From Helicobacteraceae bacterium (GTDB taxonomy: Bacteria; Campylobacterota; Campylobacteria; Campylobacterales; SZUA-545), in assembly GCA_011390075.1 (NCBI GenBank), contig JAABTA010000039.1:1-7586 (forward strand): a stretch of DNA of 7,586 nucleotides, given 5' to 3'. How positions within the stretch are numbered: position 1 is the stretch's first letter; each line of letters starts with the position of its first letter. The notes below the pieces were generated by a model that was given only the letters and a program-made list of their open reading frames with translations, did no database searches and had not been told where the DNA came from. Positions 1 to 6,236 of the stretch are shown piece after piece. Position numbers and translations under genes: made by a program.

Positions 1-1
1 G

Positions 2-511
2 ATTTTTGATAATTTAGGAGTGAATTATCAGTATTGGTTCAAGCTCTATCCATGGGAAGATATCGCATTTGAGGATGGTCTGTGTAAAACCTTAGAGGCA
101 ATTATGAAAAATCAAAAAGCTATTCTTCTCAATCCTGCTTATACGCTTATTTTTCAGAGTAAAAGATTGCTTAAAATAGTCTATGAGCTTTTCCCTAACT
201 CCTCTTATCTTCTTCAAACAGATTACGAGCCACTCCAGCAATGCAAGCAGGTGGAGAAAAAAGCATTTGGCAGAGAGGGCGCTAATGTGGTTATTCTTGA
301 TGAGAATCAAGAGATAGTAGAAAAAAGAGACGGAGAGTATGGAAACTATAAAGAGATCTATCAAAAGTTTGCCAATTATCCCCAAAATTCTCAGAGTGAG
401 TTTTATCAAGCGGGGCTGTTTTTTGCCTACGAGCCTTGTGGCTTAGGCTTTCGTAAAGGTGGAGCTATTTTAGATAATATGTCTAAGTTTGTAGGGCATG
501 TGATTGCGTAG
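2..511 (+). CDS. Glutathionylspermidine synthase family ATP-grasp protein, C-terminal part
   Basis: This is the 3' end of a gene that runs off the left edge. The frame is open from base 2, so the GTG at 20 is an internal Val codon, not a start. About 169 residues remain of a family that is usually about 380-400. Visible family marks are FKLYPWE near the start, then LLNPAYTLIFQSKRLL followed by LFPNSSYLL (matching the 'EP.W..I.SNKALLP..W..FPNHP.LL' stretch of YgiC/YjfC), and the C-terminal EPCGLGFRKGG with DNMSKFVGHVI, which ends these proteins. Family members have an ATP-grasp fold and join a carboxylate to an amine using ATP. The E. coli Gss synthetase domain makes glutathionylspermidine, but the true substrate of the stand-alone homologues (YgiC/YjfC type) is not settled, so I call the family only. 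The missing N-terminal half cannot be judged. The gene ends convergently with purN, 108 nt away. Confidence 0.88.
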   Translation: MFDNLGVNYQYWFKLYPWEDIAFEDGLCKTLEAIMKNQKAILLNPAYTLIFQSKRLLKIVYELFPNSSYLLQTDYEPLQQCKQVEKKAFGREGANVVILDENQEIVEKRDGEYGNYKEIYQKFANYPQNSQSEFYQAGLFFAYEPCGLGFRKGGAILDNMSKFVGHVIA

Positions 512-581
512 ATGGCGCTAAATAATGCAACAAATCGTAACAAATAGATAAAATTACAAGAAGATTACTAGAGTTTTTTTC

Positions 582-596
582 TCTTCTAAGTGAAGA
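582..596. terminator. Weak hairpin between convergent genes
   Basis: In the 108-nt gap between the ATP-grasp gene and purN, TCTTC and GAAGA form a 5-bp stem around a 5-nt loop, followed on the plus strand by AATTTTATAATTT. A seven-T run lies just before it (574-580), which reads as an A run on the other strand. The position suits a bidirectional terminator for two converging genes, but the stem is short and AT-rich. No other feature is visible in this gap. Confidence 0.25.
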
Positions 597-619
597 AATT
601 TTATAATTTAGACGAAAAC

Positions 620-1186
620 TTATTCCAATTCCAGAGTTTGCATGATTGCCCGAGGCAATAATGTGAACTCTACCTTTTTTATCTCATCTAGATAAGCCGT
701 AAAATCGAGCCCTTGTTTTTGAATTGACTGTTGCAAAATTATCTCTCCATCATCCATTTTGTCATTCACAAAGTGTATAGTGACCCCGCCTTGTGTACAC
801 TCATCTTCAAAAGATCTTTTAATTGCATAGAGGCCTTTATGTCTAGGGAGCAAAGAGGGGTGGATATTGATCACTTTTGATTTTGCTGTTTGCAAAAACT
901 TTTGAGAGACAAGCTTCATATATCCAGCAAGGACAATCAGATCGTACTCTAAGTGATGGAGTTTTTCCAAAAGAAGGGCTTCATACTCCTTTTTTGTGTG
1001 ATCTTTGCTAGAGATAATAGTGCAAGGAACCCCATTTTTTAGAGCTACATGAATACCTTCTGCCTCTTTATTGTTAGTAAGGGCGTGAGCTACAGAGATC
1101 TCTTTGCTGTTTTTAAAGGTGTGAATAAGGTTTTCTAAATTGGTTCCAGAACCACTAAAAAGCACTAAGATTTTTTTTATCACCAT
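620..1186 (-). CDS. purN: Phosphoribosylglycinamide formyltransferase 1 (GART)
   Basis: The enzyme transfers the formyl group of 10-formyl-tetrahydrofolate to GAR, giving FGAR in de novo purine synthesis; it is cytosolic. The 188-residue protein shows the phosphate-binding loop FSGSGTNLENL (10-20), the folate-side motif LAGYMKLVS (86-94), INIHPSLLPRHKG (106-118) and HFVNDKMDDGEII (138-150). The catalytic triad Asn107/His109/Asp145 lines up with E. coli Asn106/His108/Asp144. The length is somewhat shorter than E. coli PurN (212), mostly at the C-terminus. The ATG at 1186 has AAGGAG only 2 nt upstream; the next codon, a GTG at 1183, has 5-nt spacing and may be the real start (MIKKILVLF...), with a negligible effect on the protein. 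It lies 14 nt after the helicase stop, so it is probably co-transcribed with it. No purine-type regulatory element fits in that gap. Confidence 0.96.
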   Translation of the reverse strand: MVIKKILVLFSGSGTNLENLIHTFKNSKEISVAHALTNNKEAEGIHVALKNGVPCTIISSKDHTKKEYEALLLEKLHHLEYDLIVLAGYMKLVSQKFLQTAKSKVINIHPSLLPRHKGLYAIKRSFEDECTQGGVTIHFVNDKMDDGEIILQQSIQKQGLDFTAYLDEIKKVEFTLLPRAIMQTLELE

Positions 1187-1200
1187 AACTCCTTATACAA

Positions 1201-2466
1201 TCATCCATCCCTTTTGGTGGTTTTTCTTTTTTTGTTTTTTCTTAACTGTTTTTGCTTTGTTGGGGTAGTGCTCTGCTTGTTCGCTTGTTCGCTTTTTCTT
1301 TTAAAAGCTTTCTGTCTTGGTTGTCTATCTGTCAGTTCAAAACCCTCATAGATCTCTCTTTTGATCCCAAGTTTTAGCTCTCTCTCTATTCTTGAGAAGT
1401 GTCTGTACTCTTTGGTTGTTAGGAGGGTAATGACCTCTCCTGTTTTTCCTGCTCGCGCTGTTCTTCCAATGCGGTGGGTAAAATCATCTGTTTTTTCAGG
1501 AAGTTCGTAGTTTATAACTAAAGGCAGATCAGCCACATCCAGACCGCGACCTGCAATGTCTGTGGCTACTAAGATCTCTAGATCTCCTTTTTTAAACGCC
1601 TGTATCCACTCACTTCTTTTTTTAAACTCAATATCCCCATGAATGGTTTGTGCGTCTAGCTTTCTATTTTTGAGATAGGCTGTCAGTGAGTCGGCTTGGT
1701 CTTTTTCATTGACAAAAATAAGAATTTGTGTGTGAGGGCTCTCAAGCAAAAGGGTTTTTAAAAGCTCTTTTTTCTGTTTGAGATCTACCTTGTACGCGGT
1801 GTGGGCAATGCCCGTTACCGTGCTTCTTCTGTCGTGGATCTCTATAGTTACTGGATGGTGCATATACCGTTTGCCTAGATGGCGAATATTGTGTGAGAGG
1901 GTGGCGGAAAACATCATCATCTGTCTTTTGGGGTTGATAAGTTGTATGATGTATTCAAACTCCTCTAAAAAGTCCTCATGGAGCAAGATATCTGCCTCAT
2001 CAGCAACCAAAATAGAGACATGGCTCACATCAAGCTCACCACTGTCAATAAATGCTTTGAGCCTTCCTGTAGTGGCTACCACAATGTCAACGCCTTGCTT
2101 GAGTCTATTTTTTTGTACAGCTTTTGGAATCCCTCCTGAGAGAGTCGCGTAGGAGAGCTTCATATATTTACTAAACTCTGCCACATTATTTGTTACTTGC
2201 AGGGCTAGCTCTCTTGTTGGCACTAAGACAACAGCCCTTAGTGCTTTATGTTCACTCTTTGAGATCTTTGCTACCCTTTGTAAAAGTGGCAAGAGATACG
2301 CTGCTGTTTTTCCTGTGCCTGATCTAGAAGTAGCAATCACATCTTGCATTCCAAGCCCTAAAGGCAAAACTTTTTTTTGCACAGCTGTAAGATCTTGAAA
2401 ATTTTTCTCTTGGATCACTTTGAGTAGATGAGGATGAATGCCTAGTTTTTCAAATGCTTTAATAAT
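1201..2466 (-). CDS. DEAD-box ATP-dependent RNA helicase, probable ATT start
   Basis: A cytosolic ATP-driven RNA-unwinding protein of the RhlE/DeaD/SrmB class. Counting from the GTG at 2418, motif I is SRSGTGKT (31-38), Ia PTRELALQ (67-74), Ib TTGRL (116-120, usually TPGRL), II DEAD (140-143), III SAT (171-173), V ATDIAGRGLD (285-294) and VI HRIGRTARAG (315-324). A Lys/Arg-rich tail (about 366-405) probably binds RNA. Both RecA-like domains are complete. The GTG start would remove the front of the Q motif: the upstream codons read IIKAFEKLGIHPHLLK and continue into VIQEKNFQDLTAVQ, with the expected Phe 17 residues before the NF of the Q-motif block. Between the in-frame TAA (2476-2478) and GTG 2418 there is no ATG, GTG or TTG. 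An ATT at 2466 (or 2463) follows AAAAGG by 5 (or 8) nt. I therefore place the start at 2466, giving 421 residues. It heads an operon with purN. Confidence 0.93.
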   Translation of the reverse strand: MIKAFEKLGIHPHLLKVIQEKNFQDLTAVQKKVLPLGLGMQDVIATSRSGTGKTAAYLLPLLQRVAKISKSEHKALRAVVLVPTRELALQVTNNVAEFSKYMKLSYATLSGGIPKAVQKNRLKQGVDIVVATTGRLKAFIDSGELDVSHVSILVADEADILLHEDFLEEFEYIIQLINPKRQMMMFSATLSHNIRHLGKRYMHHPVTIEIHDRRSTVTGIAHTAYKVDLKQKKELLKTLLLESPHTQILIFVNEKDQADSLTAYLKNRKLDAQTIHGDIEFKKRSEWIQAFKKGDLEILVATDIAGRGLDVADLPLVINYELPEKTDDFTHRIGRTARAGKTGEVITLLTTKEYRHFSRIERELKLGIKREIYEGFELTDRQPRQKAFKRKSEQANKQSTTPTKQKQLRKNKKRKTTKRDG

Positions 2467-2471
2467 ATTTG

Positions 2472-2489
2472 CCTTTTATTAGAATAAAA
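2472..2489 (-). promoter_or_regulatory. Helicase leader: AT-rich inverted repeat overlapping the Shine-Dalgarno
   Basis: Read on the minus strand, TTTTATT-CT-AATAAAA is a perfect 7-bp inverted repeat with a 2-nt centre (2474-2489). Its right arm runs straight into the presumed Shine-Dalgarno AAAAGG (2472-2477), so folding would hide most of the ribosome site. A second small hairpin, CTCTT-tttctac-AAGAG, precedes it (about 2487-2503). Whether either acts as attenuator, translational switch or weak terminator of the upstream gene cannot be told from sequence. Confidence 0.3.
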
Positions 2490-2512
2490 CTCTTGTAGAA
2501 AAAGAGCGTGTA

Positions 2513-2518
2513 ATAATA
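2513..2518 (-). promoter_or_regulatory. Candidate -10 box (TATTAT) for the helicase-purN unit
   Basis: In the gap between the HD-GYP stop and the helicase, TGC-TATTAT on the minus strand is a one-mismatch, extended-type -10 box. It predicts a transcript start near 2506 and a leader of about 40 nt. No convincing -35 is visible, which is usual for Campylobacterota sigma-70 promoters. This is a weak call. Confidence 0.3.
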
Positions 2519-2540
2519 GCAAAAAGTAGTCGTGAGTTCT

Positions 2541-4241
2541 CTAAAAGTTGAGCCGTTCACCAGCGCTTGAGAATTTTTTTCTGATAAAGATAAACTCTTG
2601 AATTTTTTCTAAGAAGATATCTACAATTTGTGGGTCAAACTGCTTGCCTCTTTGTTTCTTTATGTAGATGATAATTTCGTTGATATCCCACGCTTTTTTA
2701 TAGGCTCTGGTGCTTCCTAATGCGTCAAATACATCTGCTAGGGCTGTGATTCTCGCAAAGAGATCTATCTCTTCGCCTTTTTTCTTTTTAGGATAGCCTG
2801 TTCCATCAAAGCGCTCGTGGTGTTCGTAGGCAATAACAGCTCCTGTTTGAATAATTCTGTTTTTCGAGTTATTCAACATCTCATAACCTTTTGTTGTGTG
2901 AAGCTTCATCTCTTCAAACTCCTCATCAGTGAGTTTGCCAGGTTTATTAAGAATAGAATCAGCGATGGCAACCTTTCCAATATCGTGAAGGGCTGAAGCG
3001 TTGCTTAAAAGATCTATTCTCTCTTGCGATAGGCCTAGCTCTTTAGCTATCACTTTAGAGTACTCAGCCACTCTTCGTACATGATCGCCTGTCTCTTGGC
3101 ACCGTGTCTCAGCTATCATTCCAATGCGGTTAAGAATCTCCTCTTGGGAACTAGAGATCTTTTGGTTGAGCTCAACAAGCTCTGTTATGTCTTTTCGTAT
3201 GGCAATGTGCTCTTTGATTGAGCCGTCTCTTATGACAATAGGCATAATAATTGTATCGACAAAGTAGCTACTTCCATCTTTTTTTCTATTTTCTACAATC
3301 CCTTTCCAGTACTGCTTTGATTTGATGGTGCTCCAGAGATCTTTAAAGGCTTGTTGGCTCATATTGTTGTGTCTGATGATGTTGTGTGGCTGACCAATAA
3401 GCTCCTCTCTCGTATATTGAGAGACACTGCAAAACTCATCATTAACATAGGTGATTGTACCTTTGGTATCTGTTTTGGAGACAATATTTGAGAGATCAAT
3501 CGCCTTTTTGTACTGGACAAGGAGCTGTTCTGTGTCCTCTAACTCCTCTTGGGTTTTTAGGTTTTTCACAATATTGTTGTAGGCAAATTTCATAAAAACA
3601 ATAAAGATCCCAGCTGCAAGAATGGTGACAGCGGTGATGAGCTCCCGCTGATCTTTGATGTCTTTATTGTAGTTCTCTTTGAGAAGTTCAAAGTTTTTAT
3701 CTTTGATTGTTTTAATCTTTTCAAAGTAGTCTCTGCTCTCATTTGCCAAAGGCGTTGCCTCAGTTTTATACTGCTGATACATAAGAGATCGCTTATTAGT
3801 ATCTGCATTGTGAAGCTGCTTGACTTTATAAAGAGCCTCATCAATAAATGCGAGGGTTACTATTTTGCTTTTGCTCATAAGATCTCTCACCTCTTCTTCG
3901 TAGGCTCTGCCTGTAGCACTAGCATTGAGGGAGCTAAATCCTTGCACAATCTCCTCTCTAGAAGTTTCTATTTTTTGAATATTCTCCTCAAAAGCATTTC
4001 CAAGCATAATGTCTCTAGTGCTTCTGCTGATGTAGTTGAGGTTTTTTTCTATCTTGAGGGTTGCAATTTTGCCTTGAACGGCGTTGGTGTTGTACTCAAT
4101 AAACTTCTCTTCTATATTTGAGAGGGTGTTTAAAATGAGCTGTGACATTCCAAAAAGCAAGAGCGTGACTAAAACCGCAACAATGATGAGTCTGTTTTTA
4201 ATAGATGTGCTATTGTGAAGCTTTTGCATAAACTCTATCAT
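2541..4241 (-). CDS. Membrane-bound PAS / HD-GYP cyclic-di-GMP phosphodiesterase
   Basis: A predicted inner-membrane receptor that lowers cyclic-di-GMP. Order: TM1 (about 17-39); a mainly helical, charged periplasmic part (about 40-200) like the four-helix-bundle ligand domains of chemoreceptors; TM2 (about 202-220); a PAS domain (about 246-356) with the Aer-like stretch YVNDEFCSVSQYTREELIG and HNIIRHNNM; and an HD-GYP domain (about 364-555). The expected metal ligands are present: ETGDH (E383, H387), HD (419-420), K423, H448, HH (474-475), D503, and the GYP signature within HHERFDGTGYP (474-484). I therefore predict an active enzyme that makes pGpG or GMP. There is no GGDEF or response-regulator domain, so sensing is by the protein itself. 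The ATG at 4241 has only a weak Shine-Dalgarno, and an in-frame TAA lies 12 bases before it. The gene is flanked by 75 nt and 173 nt gaps, which suggests its own promoter. The ligand is unknown. Confidence 0.94.
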   Translation of the reverse strand: MIEFMQKLHNSTSIKNRLIIVAVLVTLLLFGMSQLILNTLSNIEEKFIEYNTNAVQGKIATLKIEKNLNYISRSTRDIMLGNAFEENIQKIETSREEIVQGFSSLNASATGRAYEEEVRDLMSKSKIVTLAFIDEALYKVKQLHNADTNKRSLMYQQYKTEATPLANESRDYFEKIKTIKDKNFELLKENYNKDIKDQRELITAVTILAAGIFIVFMKFAYNNIVKNLKTQEELEDTEQLLVQYKKAIDLSNIVSKTDTKGTITYVNDEFCSVSQYTREELIGQPHNIIRHNNMSQQAFKDLWSTIKSKQYWKGIVENRKKDGSSYFVDTIIMPIVIRDGSIKEHIAIRKDITELVELNQKISSSQEEILNRIGMIAETRCQETGDHVRRVAEYSKVIAKELGLSQERIDLLSNASALHDIGKVAIADSILNKPGKLTDEEFEEMKLHTTKGYEMLNNSKNRIIQTGAVIAYEHHERFDGTGYPKKKKGEEIDLFARITALADVFDALGSTRAYKKAWDINEIIIYIKKQRGKQFDPQIVDIFLEKIQEFIFIRKKFSSAGERLNF

Positions 4242-4270
4242 GGAGCTACTTTATTATTTATTTCTTATAT

Positions 4271-4276
4271 ATTATA
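4271..4276 (-). promoter_or_regulatory. Candidate -10 box (TATAAT) for the HD-GYP gene
   Basis: A perfect TATAAT on the minus strand, 30 bases before the HD-GYP ATG, predicts a transcript start near 4264 and a leader of about 23 nt. The region upstream is A/T-tract rich without a -35 hexamer, as is usual in this group. A second possible box, TGC-TATAAA, lies at about 4303-4311. Confidence 0.42.
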
Positions 4277-4380
4277 GTTGAAATAGAGATTTTTTTCTAC
4301 ATATTTATAGCATTTTTTACAAAACTTTTTCTAAAGAAGAGATAATTTTGAGACTAAGATCTTAAAATAGAATATGATGT

Positions 4381-4407
4381 ACTTATCACACCTTGCTTGT
4401 ATTAAGT
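4381..4407 (-). terminator. Hairpin just after the Nudix gene, possible terminator
   Basis: Seven bases after the Nudix stop, the minus strand can fold ACTTAATACA / TGTGATAAGT around the 7-nt loop AGCAAGG. This is a 10-position stem with one A-A mismatch and one G-T wobble. No clear U run follows, only ACATCATATTCTATTTT, so intrinsic termination is doubtful. The rest of the 173-nt gap holds only the promoter candidates listed for the HD-GYP gene. Confidence 0.35.
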
Positions 4408-4414
4408 CCGTAGC

Positions 4415-4978
4415 TCATCTTTGATTTTGCTGTGCAAAATACCAATAAAAACTAAACATAATCCCAGGGGTTTTTGGCAAATCTTCATTAAAAAGAAACT
4501 CTTTTGCCTTGGAAAATGGGAGATGGACAACCTCGATAGCTTCATTCTCTACCCCACCACCTAGACCCTTTTTTTGTGAGCTTGTAACTTTTGCAAAGTA
4601 GAGGGTTTGCTGGCTACCACCAAAGCCAACAGAGGTGTAGTAGCTAGTTATCTTGACAAGATCGTCTTGTGCAACCTCAAAGCCTGTCTCTTCGTAGATC
4701 TCTTCTATAGCAATCTCCTCTTTGGAGAGTTCTTTGTCTAAAATTCCAGCGCATAGCTCATAGGTAAAGCCATCGCTCTCTCGTAAAAACACAGGGGGGC
4801 GAAACTGCTTGACAATAATAAACTCTTTGTGCGTTTCATCGACTAAAAGCACAGCAACACTATCGTGCACTTGCACTAGTTCCCATTTTTTTGCCACCCC
4901 TTTTTGGGTGTAGCACATCTGTTTTGGGATAACAAATTTTGGATTGACAAGATCTGTAATCTCTATGTTTTCTATCAA
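4415..4978 (-). CDS. Nudix hydrolase, UDP-sugar/ADP-ribose pyrophosphatase (NUDT14) type
   Basis: A cytosolic Mg-dependent pyrophosphatase expected to split nucleoside-diphosphate sugars. The Nudix helix begins at Gly78 (GILDKELSKEE) and carries the metal ligands in EEIYEETGF (E93, E96, E97). The box departs from the consensus: the first Glu position is Leu84 and the usual Arg is Glu92. That variation also occurs in the NUDT14 UDP-glucose pyrophosphatase group, which this protein resembles over its whole length: YELCAGILD, SYYTSVGFGGSQQTLYFAKV (112-131), GLGGGVENEAIEVVHLP (138-154) and DLPKTPGIMF (166-175). At 187 residues it is close to full family length. It starts with TTG, 7 nt after AGGAG, inside the permease stop (TTGA overlap), so translation is probably coupled. 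The substrate is inferred, not proved; ADP-ribose or UDP-glucose are the leading options. Confidence 0.9.
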   Translation of the reverse strand: MIENIEITDLVNPKFVIPKQMCYTQKGVAKKWELVQVHDSVAVLLVDETHKEFIIVKQFRPPVFLRESDGFTYELCAGILDKELSKEEIAIEEIYEETGFEVAQDDLVKITSYYTSVGFGGSQQTLYFAKVTSSQKKGLGGGVENEAIEVVHLPFSKAKEFLFNEDLPKTPGIMFSFYWYFAQQNQR

Positions 4979-5955
4979 CTTTCTCTCCTAAAGTATGGGT
5001 TGAGTTTTAAAAGGATGAGGTCTGCAATAATGTTGCCTAGAAGCGTCAAAAATGCCCCGATAATTAAGATCCCCATAATCACAGGGTAGTCACGGCTAAG
5101 GGCAGATTTGTAAAACAGAAGTCCCATGCCGTCAATACCAAAAATAGACTCTAAAATAACACTTCCTCCAATCAGCCCTGGCAATGAGAGCCCAAGAATG
5201 GTAATAATTGGGGGAGAGAGATTGGGGATAATATAGGAAAAAAGCAGTCGTTTTGTCCCAAATCCACGACTTTTGGCATAGAAGATATAGTCACTTTTTA
5301 AGATCTCTAAACTCAGCGATCGCACATACAGCGTAAGGCTCCCCACTCCACCAATAATAATCACGGCTATGGGTAAAAAAAGGTGCCAAGCATAATCTAA
5401 ATAGTAAGGAAAAAACCCCACACTCTCATCTACAGAGTGGAGTCCCGAGATGGGAAAGAGTTTGAGTTCAACGGCAAAAAGAATAATAAACAAAAGGGCT
5501 AGATAGAAAGAGGGAAAAGCGTAGCTTACAAGGGCGCTTTGTTTAATAACTTTGTCCTTGGCTGTGTGCAGATTGATTGCAGAGTAGATCCCTGCAAAAA
5601 TTGAGAGAAGAAAAATAAACACCATACTCACTAAATTGATGGTCAAAGTGATGGGAACTCGCACCAAGATCTCTTCGCTCACGGCTTTGCCAGTGGTAAA
5701 AGAGTAGCCAAAATCCAAAGTTGCTATGGCTCCAACCCAAGAGAAGTAGCGCTCAATAAGCGTTTTATCAAGCCCATAAATTACTTTGAGGTGTTCGATC
5801 TGTTCTGGTGTGATGTTTGGGTTGAGCTCTCCTGCATTCAAAAAGGAGTTTGGAGCTAAGTTGACGGCAAAAAAGGAGATGATAGAGATGATAAAGAGCA
5901 TTAAAATTACATAGAGCAGTTTCTCTCTTGCAATGCTAAAAACCTGATTGAGCAT
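4975..5955 (-). CDS. Oligopeptide/dipeptide/nickel-type ABC transporter permease (OppB/DppB family)
   Basis: An inner-membrane subunit that with a second permease, two ATPases and a binding protein would import peptides or related solutes. The 326 residues fit the family length. About six membrane segments are visible: about 12-32, 102-125, 142-165, 189-210, 246-268 and 292-316. Family marks are VIYGLDKTLIERYFSWVG (58-75) with LDFGYSF, the EAA-type ATPase contact loop YIFYAKSRGFGTKRLLFSYI (223-242) followed by PN, ESIFGIDGMGLL (269-280), and the C-terminal LNPYFRR in the place of the usual LDPR. The ATG at 5955 has AGAGG 6 nt upstream and overlaps the cysteine-rich gene by 20 nt. No DppC, ATPase or binding-protein gene is next to it, so partners must be encoded elsewhere or are missing. 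Substrate unknown; OppB, DppB, NikB and YejB cannot be told apart here. Confidence 0.94.
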   Translation of the reverse strand: MLNQVFSIAREKLLYVILMLFIISIISFFAVNLAPNSFLNAGELNPNITPEQIEHLKVIYGLDKTLIERYFSWVGAIATLDFGYSFTTGKAVSEEILVRVPITLTINLVSMVFIFLLSIFAGIYSAINLHTAKDKVIKQSALVSYAFPSFYLALLFIILFAVELKLFPISGLHSVDESVGFFPYYLDYAWHLFLPIAVIIIGGVGSLTLYVRSLSLEILKSDYIFYAKSRGFGTKRLLFSYIIPNLSPPIITILGLSLPGLIGGSVILESIFGIDGMGLLFYKSALSRDYPVIMGILIIGAFLTLLGNIIADLILLKLNPYFRRES

Positions 5956-6127
5956 CTATTGCCTCTTTTTTTTCTCGTCTTTTGACTGCTTCGTTGGATG
6001 GAGTCTTTGGATCTGCAAAGACAAATTTTCCATACAGAGTGCACCCCTTGCACCCAGGATCGCACTCTCTTTTTAGAAGCACACACTGATTGTTGAGATA
6101 ATGCGAACAAGACCATCCTGAACTCAC
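5936..6127 (-). CDS. Small cysteine-rich protein of unknown function (63 aa)
   Basis: I do not know a function for this protein. It is a soluble 63-residue polypeptide without signal peptide or membrane segment. Five cysteines (C7, C15, C22, C26, C29) and His9 lie in the first half. C22DPGCKGC29 has CX3CX2C spacing, the same as the iron-sulfur motif of radical SAM enzymes, although the protein is far too small to be one; binding of a metal or an Fe-S cluster is an inference. A YGKFVFADPKTPSNEAVKRR stretch follows, then a charged tail. It is probably a real gene: the GTG at 6127 lies 6 nt after AAGGAGA, a TAGAAT -10 box sits at the right distance, and its stop lies 20 nt inside the permease gene, so the two should be translationally coupled. 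The competing ORF at 5907-6116 in another frame has no such signals. It is the first gene of the permease-Nudix operon. Confidence 0.72.
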   Translation of the reverse strand: MSSGWSCSHYLNNQCVLLKRECDPGCKGCTLYGKFVFADPKTPSNEAVKRREKKEAIDAQSGF

Positions 6128-6151
6128 GCTACTCTCCTTAAGTTTTTAGAA

Positions 6152-6157
6152 ATTCTA
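6152..6157 (-). promoter_or_regulatory. -10 box (TG-t-TAGAAT) for the cysteine-rich/permease/Nudix operon
   Basis: The minus strand reads TATGT-TAGAAT, an extended -10 with five of six consensus bases. It predicts a start near 6145 and a leader of about 18 nt before the GTG at 6127. The -35 region would fall around 6175-6180, inside the leftmost of the three inverted repeats, so a protein bound there should block this promoter. Confidence 0.45.
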
Positions 6158-6167
6158 ACATAAATTA

Positions 6168-6205
6168 AAAGTAATTAGATTACTCTTAAGTAATTTAATT
6201 ACTTA
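6168..6205. promoter_or_regulatory. Two tandem palindromic operator candidates in the divergent spacer
   Basis: Site B (6187-6205) is a perfect 9-1-9 palindrome, TAAGTAATTTAATTACTTA. Site A (6168-6186), centred exactly 19 bp away, agrees with it at 14 of 19 positions and contains a perfect AGTAAT-tag-ATTACT core (6170-6184). Size and placement fit a dimeric TetR-family repressor. Site A covers the -35 region of the leftward operon and site B the -35 region of tetR, so one protein could repress both directions. Confidence 0.55.
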
Positions 6206-6210
6206 TTAAG

Positions 6211-6229
6211 GAAAATTAGTGTAATTTTC
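6211..6229. promoter_or_regulatory. Third palindrome (8-3-8) over the tetR promoter
   Basis: GAAAATTA-gtg-TAATTTTC is a perfect 19-bp inverted repeat whose half-site differs from that of the two sites to its left. It overlaps TGTAAT (6220-6225), the best -10 candidate for the rightward operon, and ends 8 bases before the tetR Shine-Dalgarno. It could be a second operator for the same regulator or a site for a different one; as RNA it could also form a short hairpin. Confidence 0.45.
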
Positions 6230-6236
6230 AACTTTT

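Noticed and set aside
20..22. GTG at 20 as the start of the first gene
   Set aside because: The frame is open to the window edge and the upstream and following residues (GVNYQYWFKLYPWE) match the interior of the ATP-grasp family; the gene is simply cut by the window.
1187..1200. Purine-responsive riboswitch before purN
   Set aside because: Only 14 nt separate the helicase stop from purN, which is far too short for an aptamer.
1778..2152. 124-aa ORF on the plus strand inside the helicase gene
   Set aside because: It lies wholly antisense to conserved helicase motifs, and its translation resembles no domain; a shadow frame.
2453..2530. Short TTG-initiated frame in the helicase leader as an upstream leader peptide
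   Set aside because: It has no Shine-Dalgarno before its TTG and no notable composition; it overlaps the helicase start only by chance as far as I can see.
3810..4121. 103-aa plus-strand ORF inside the HD-GYP gene
   Set aside because: Antisense to the periplasmic domain, no ribosome site or recognisable domain; a shadow of the real gene.
4242..4414. Small RNA or extra gene in the 173-nt gap between the Nudix and HD-GYP genes
   Set aside because: No ORF with a ribosome site and no strong folded element beyond the hairpin already listed; it reads as an ordinary terminator/promoter gap.
4598..4745. Nudix gene inactive because its Nudix box departs from the consensus
   Set aside because: The missing Glu and Arg positions are also changed in the NUDT14-type group that it resembles over its full length, and the metal-binding Glu residues (93, 96, 97) are intact.
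4904..5089. 61-aa plus-strand ORF across the permease-Nudix junction
   Set aside because: Antisense to two well-supported genes, with no supporting signals.
5907..6116. 69-aa minus-strand ORF overlapping the cysteine-rich gene and permease start
   Set aside because: Its ATG has no good Shine-Dalgarno and it overlaps the permease by about 50 nt, while the competing 63-aa frame has a strong ribosome site, correct promoter spacing and an ordered cysteine pattern.
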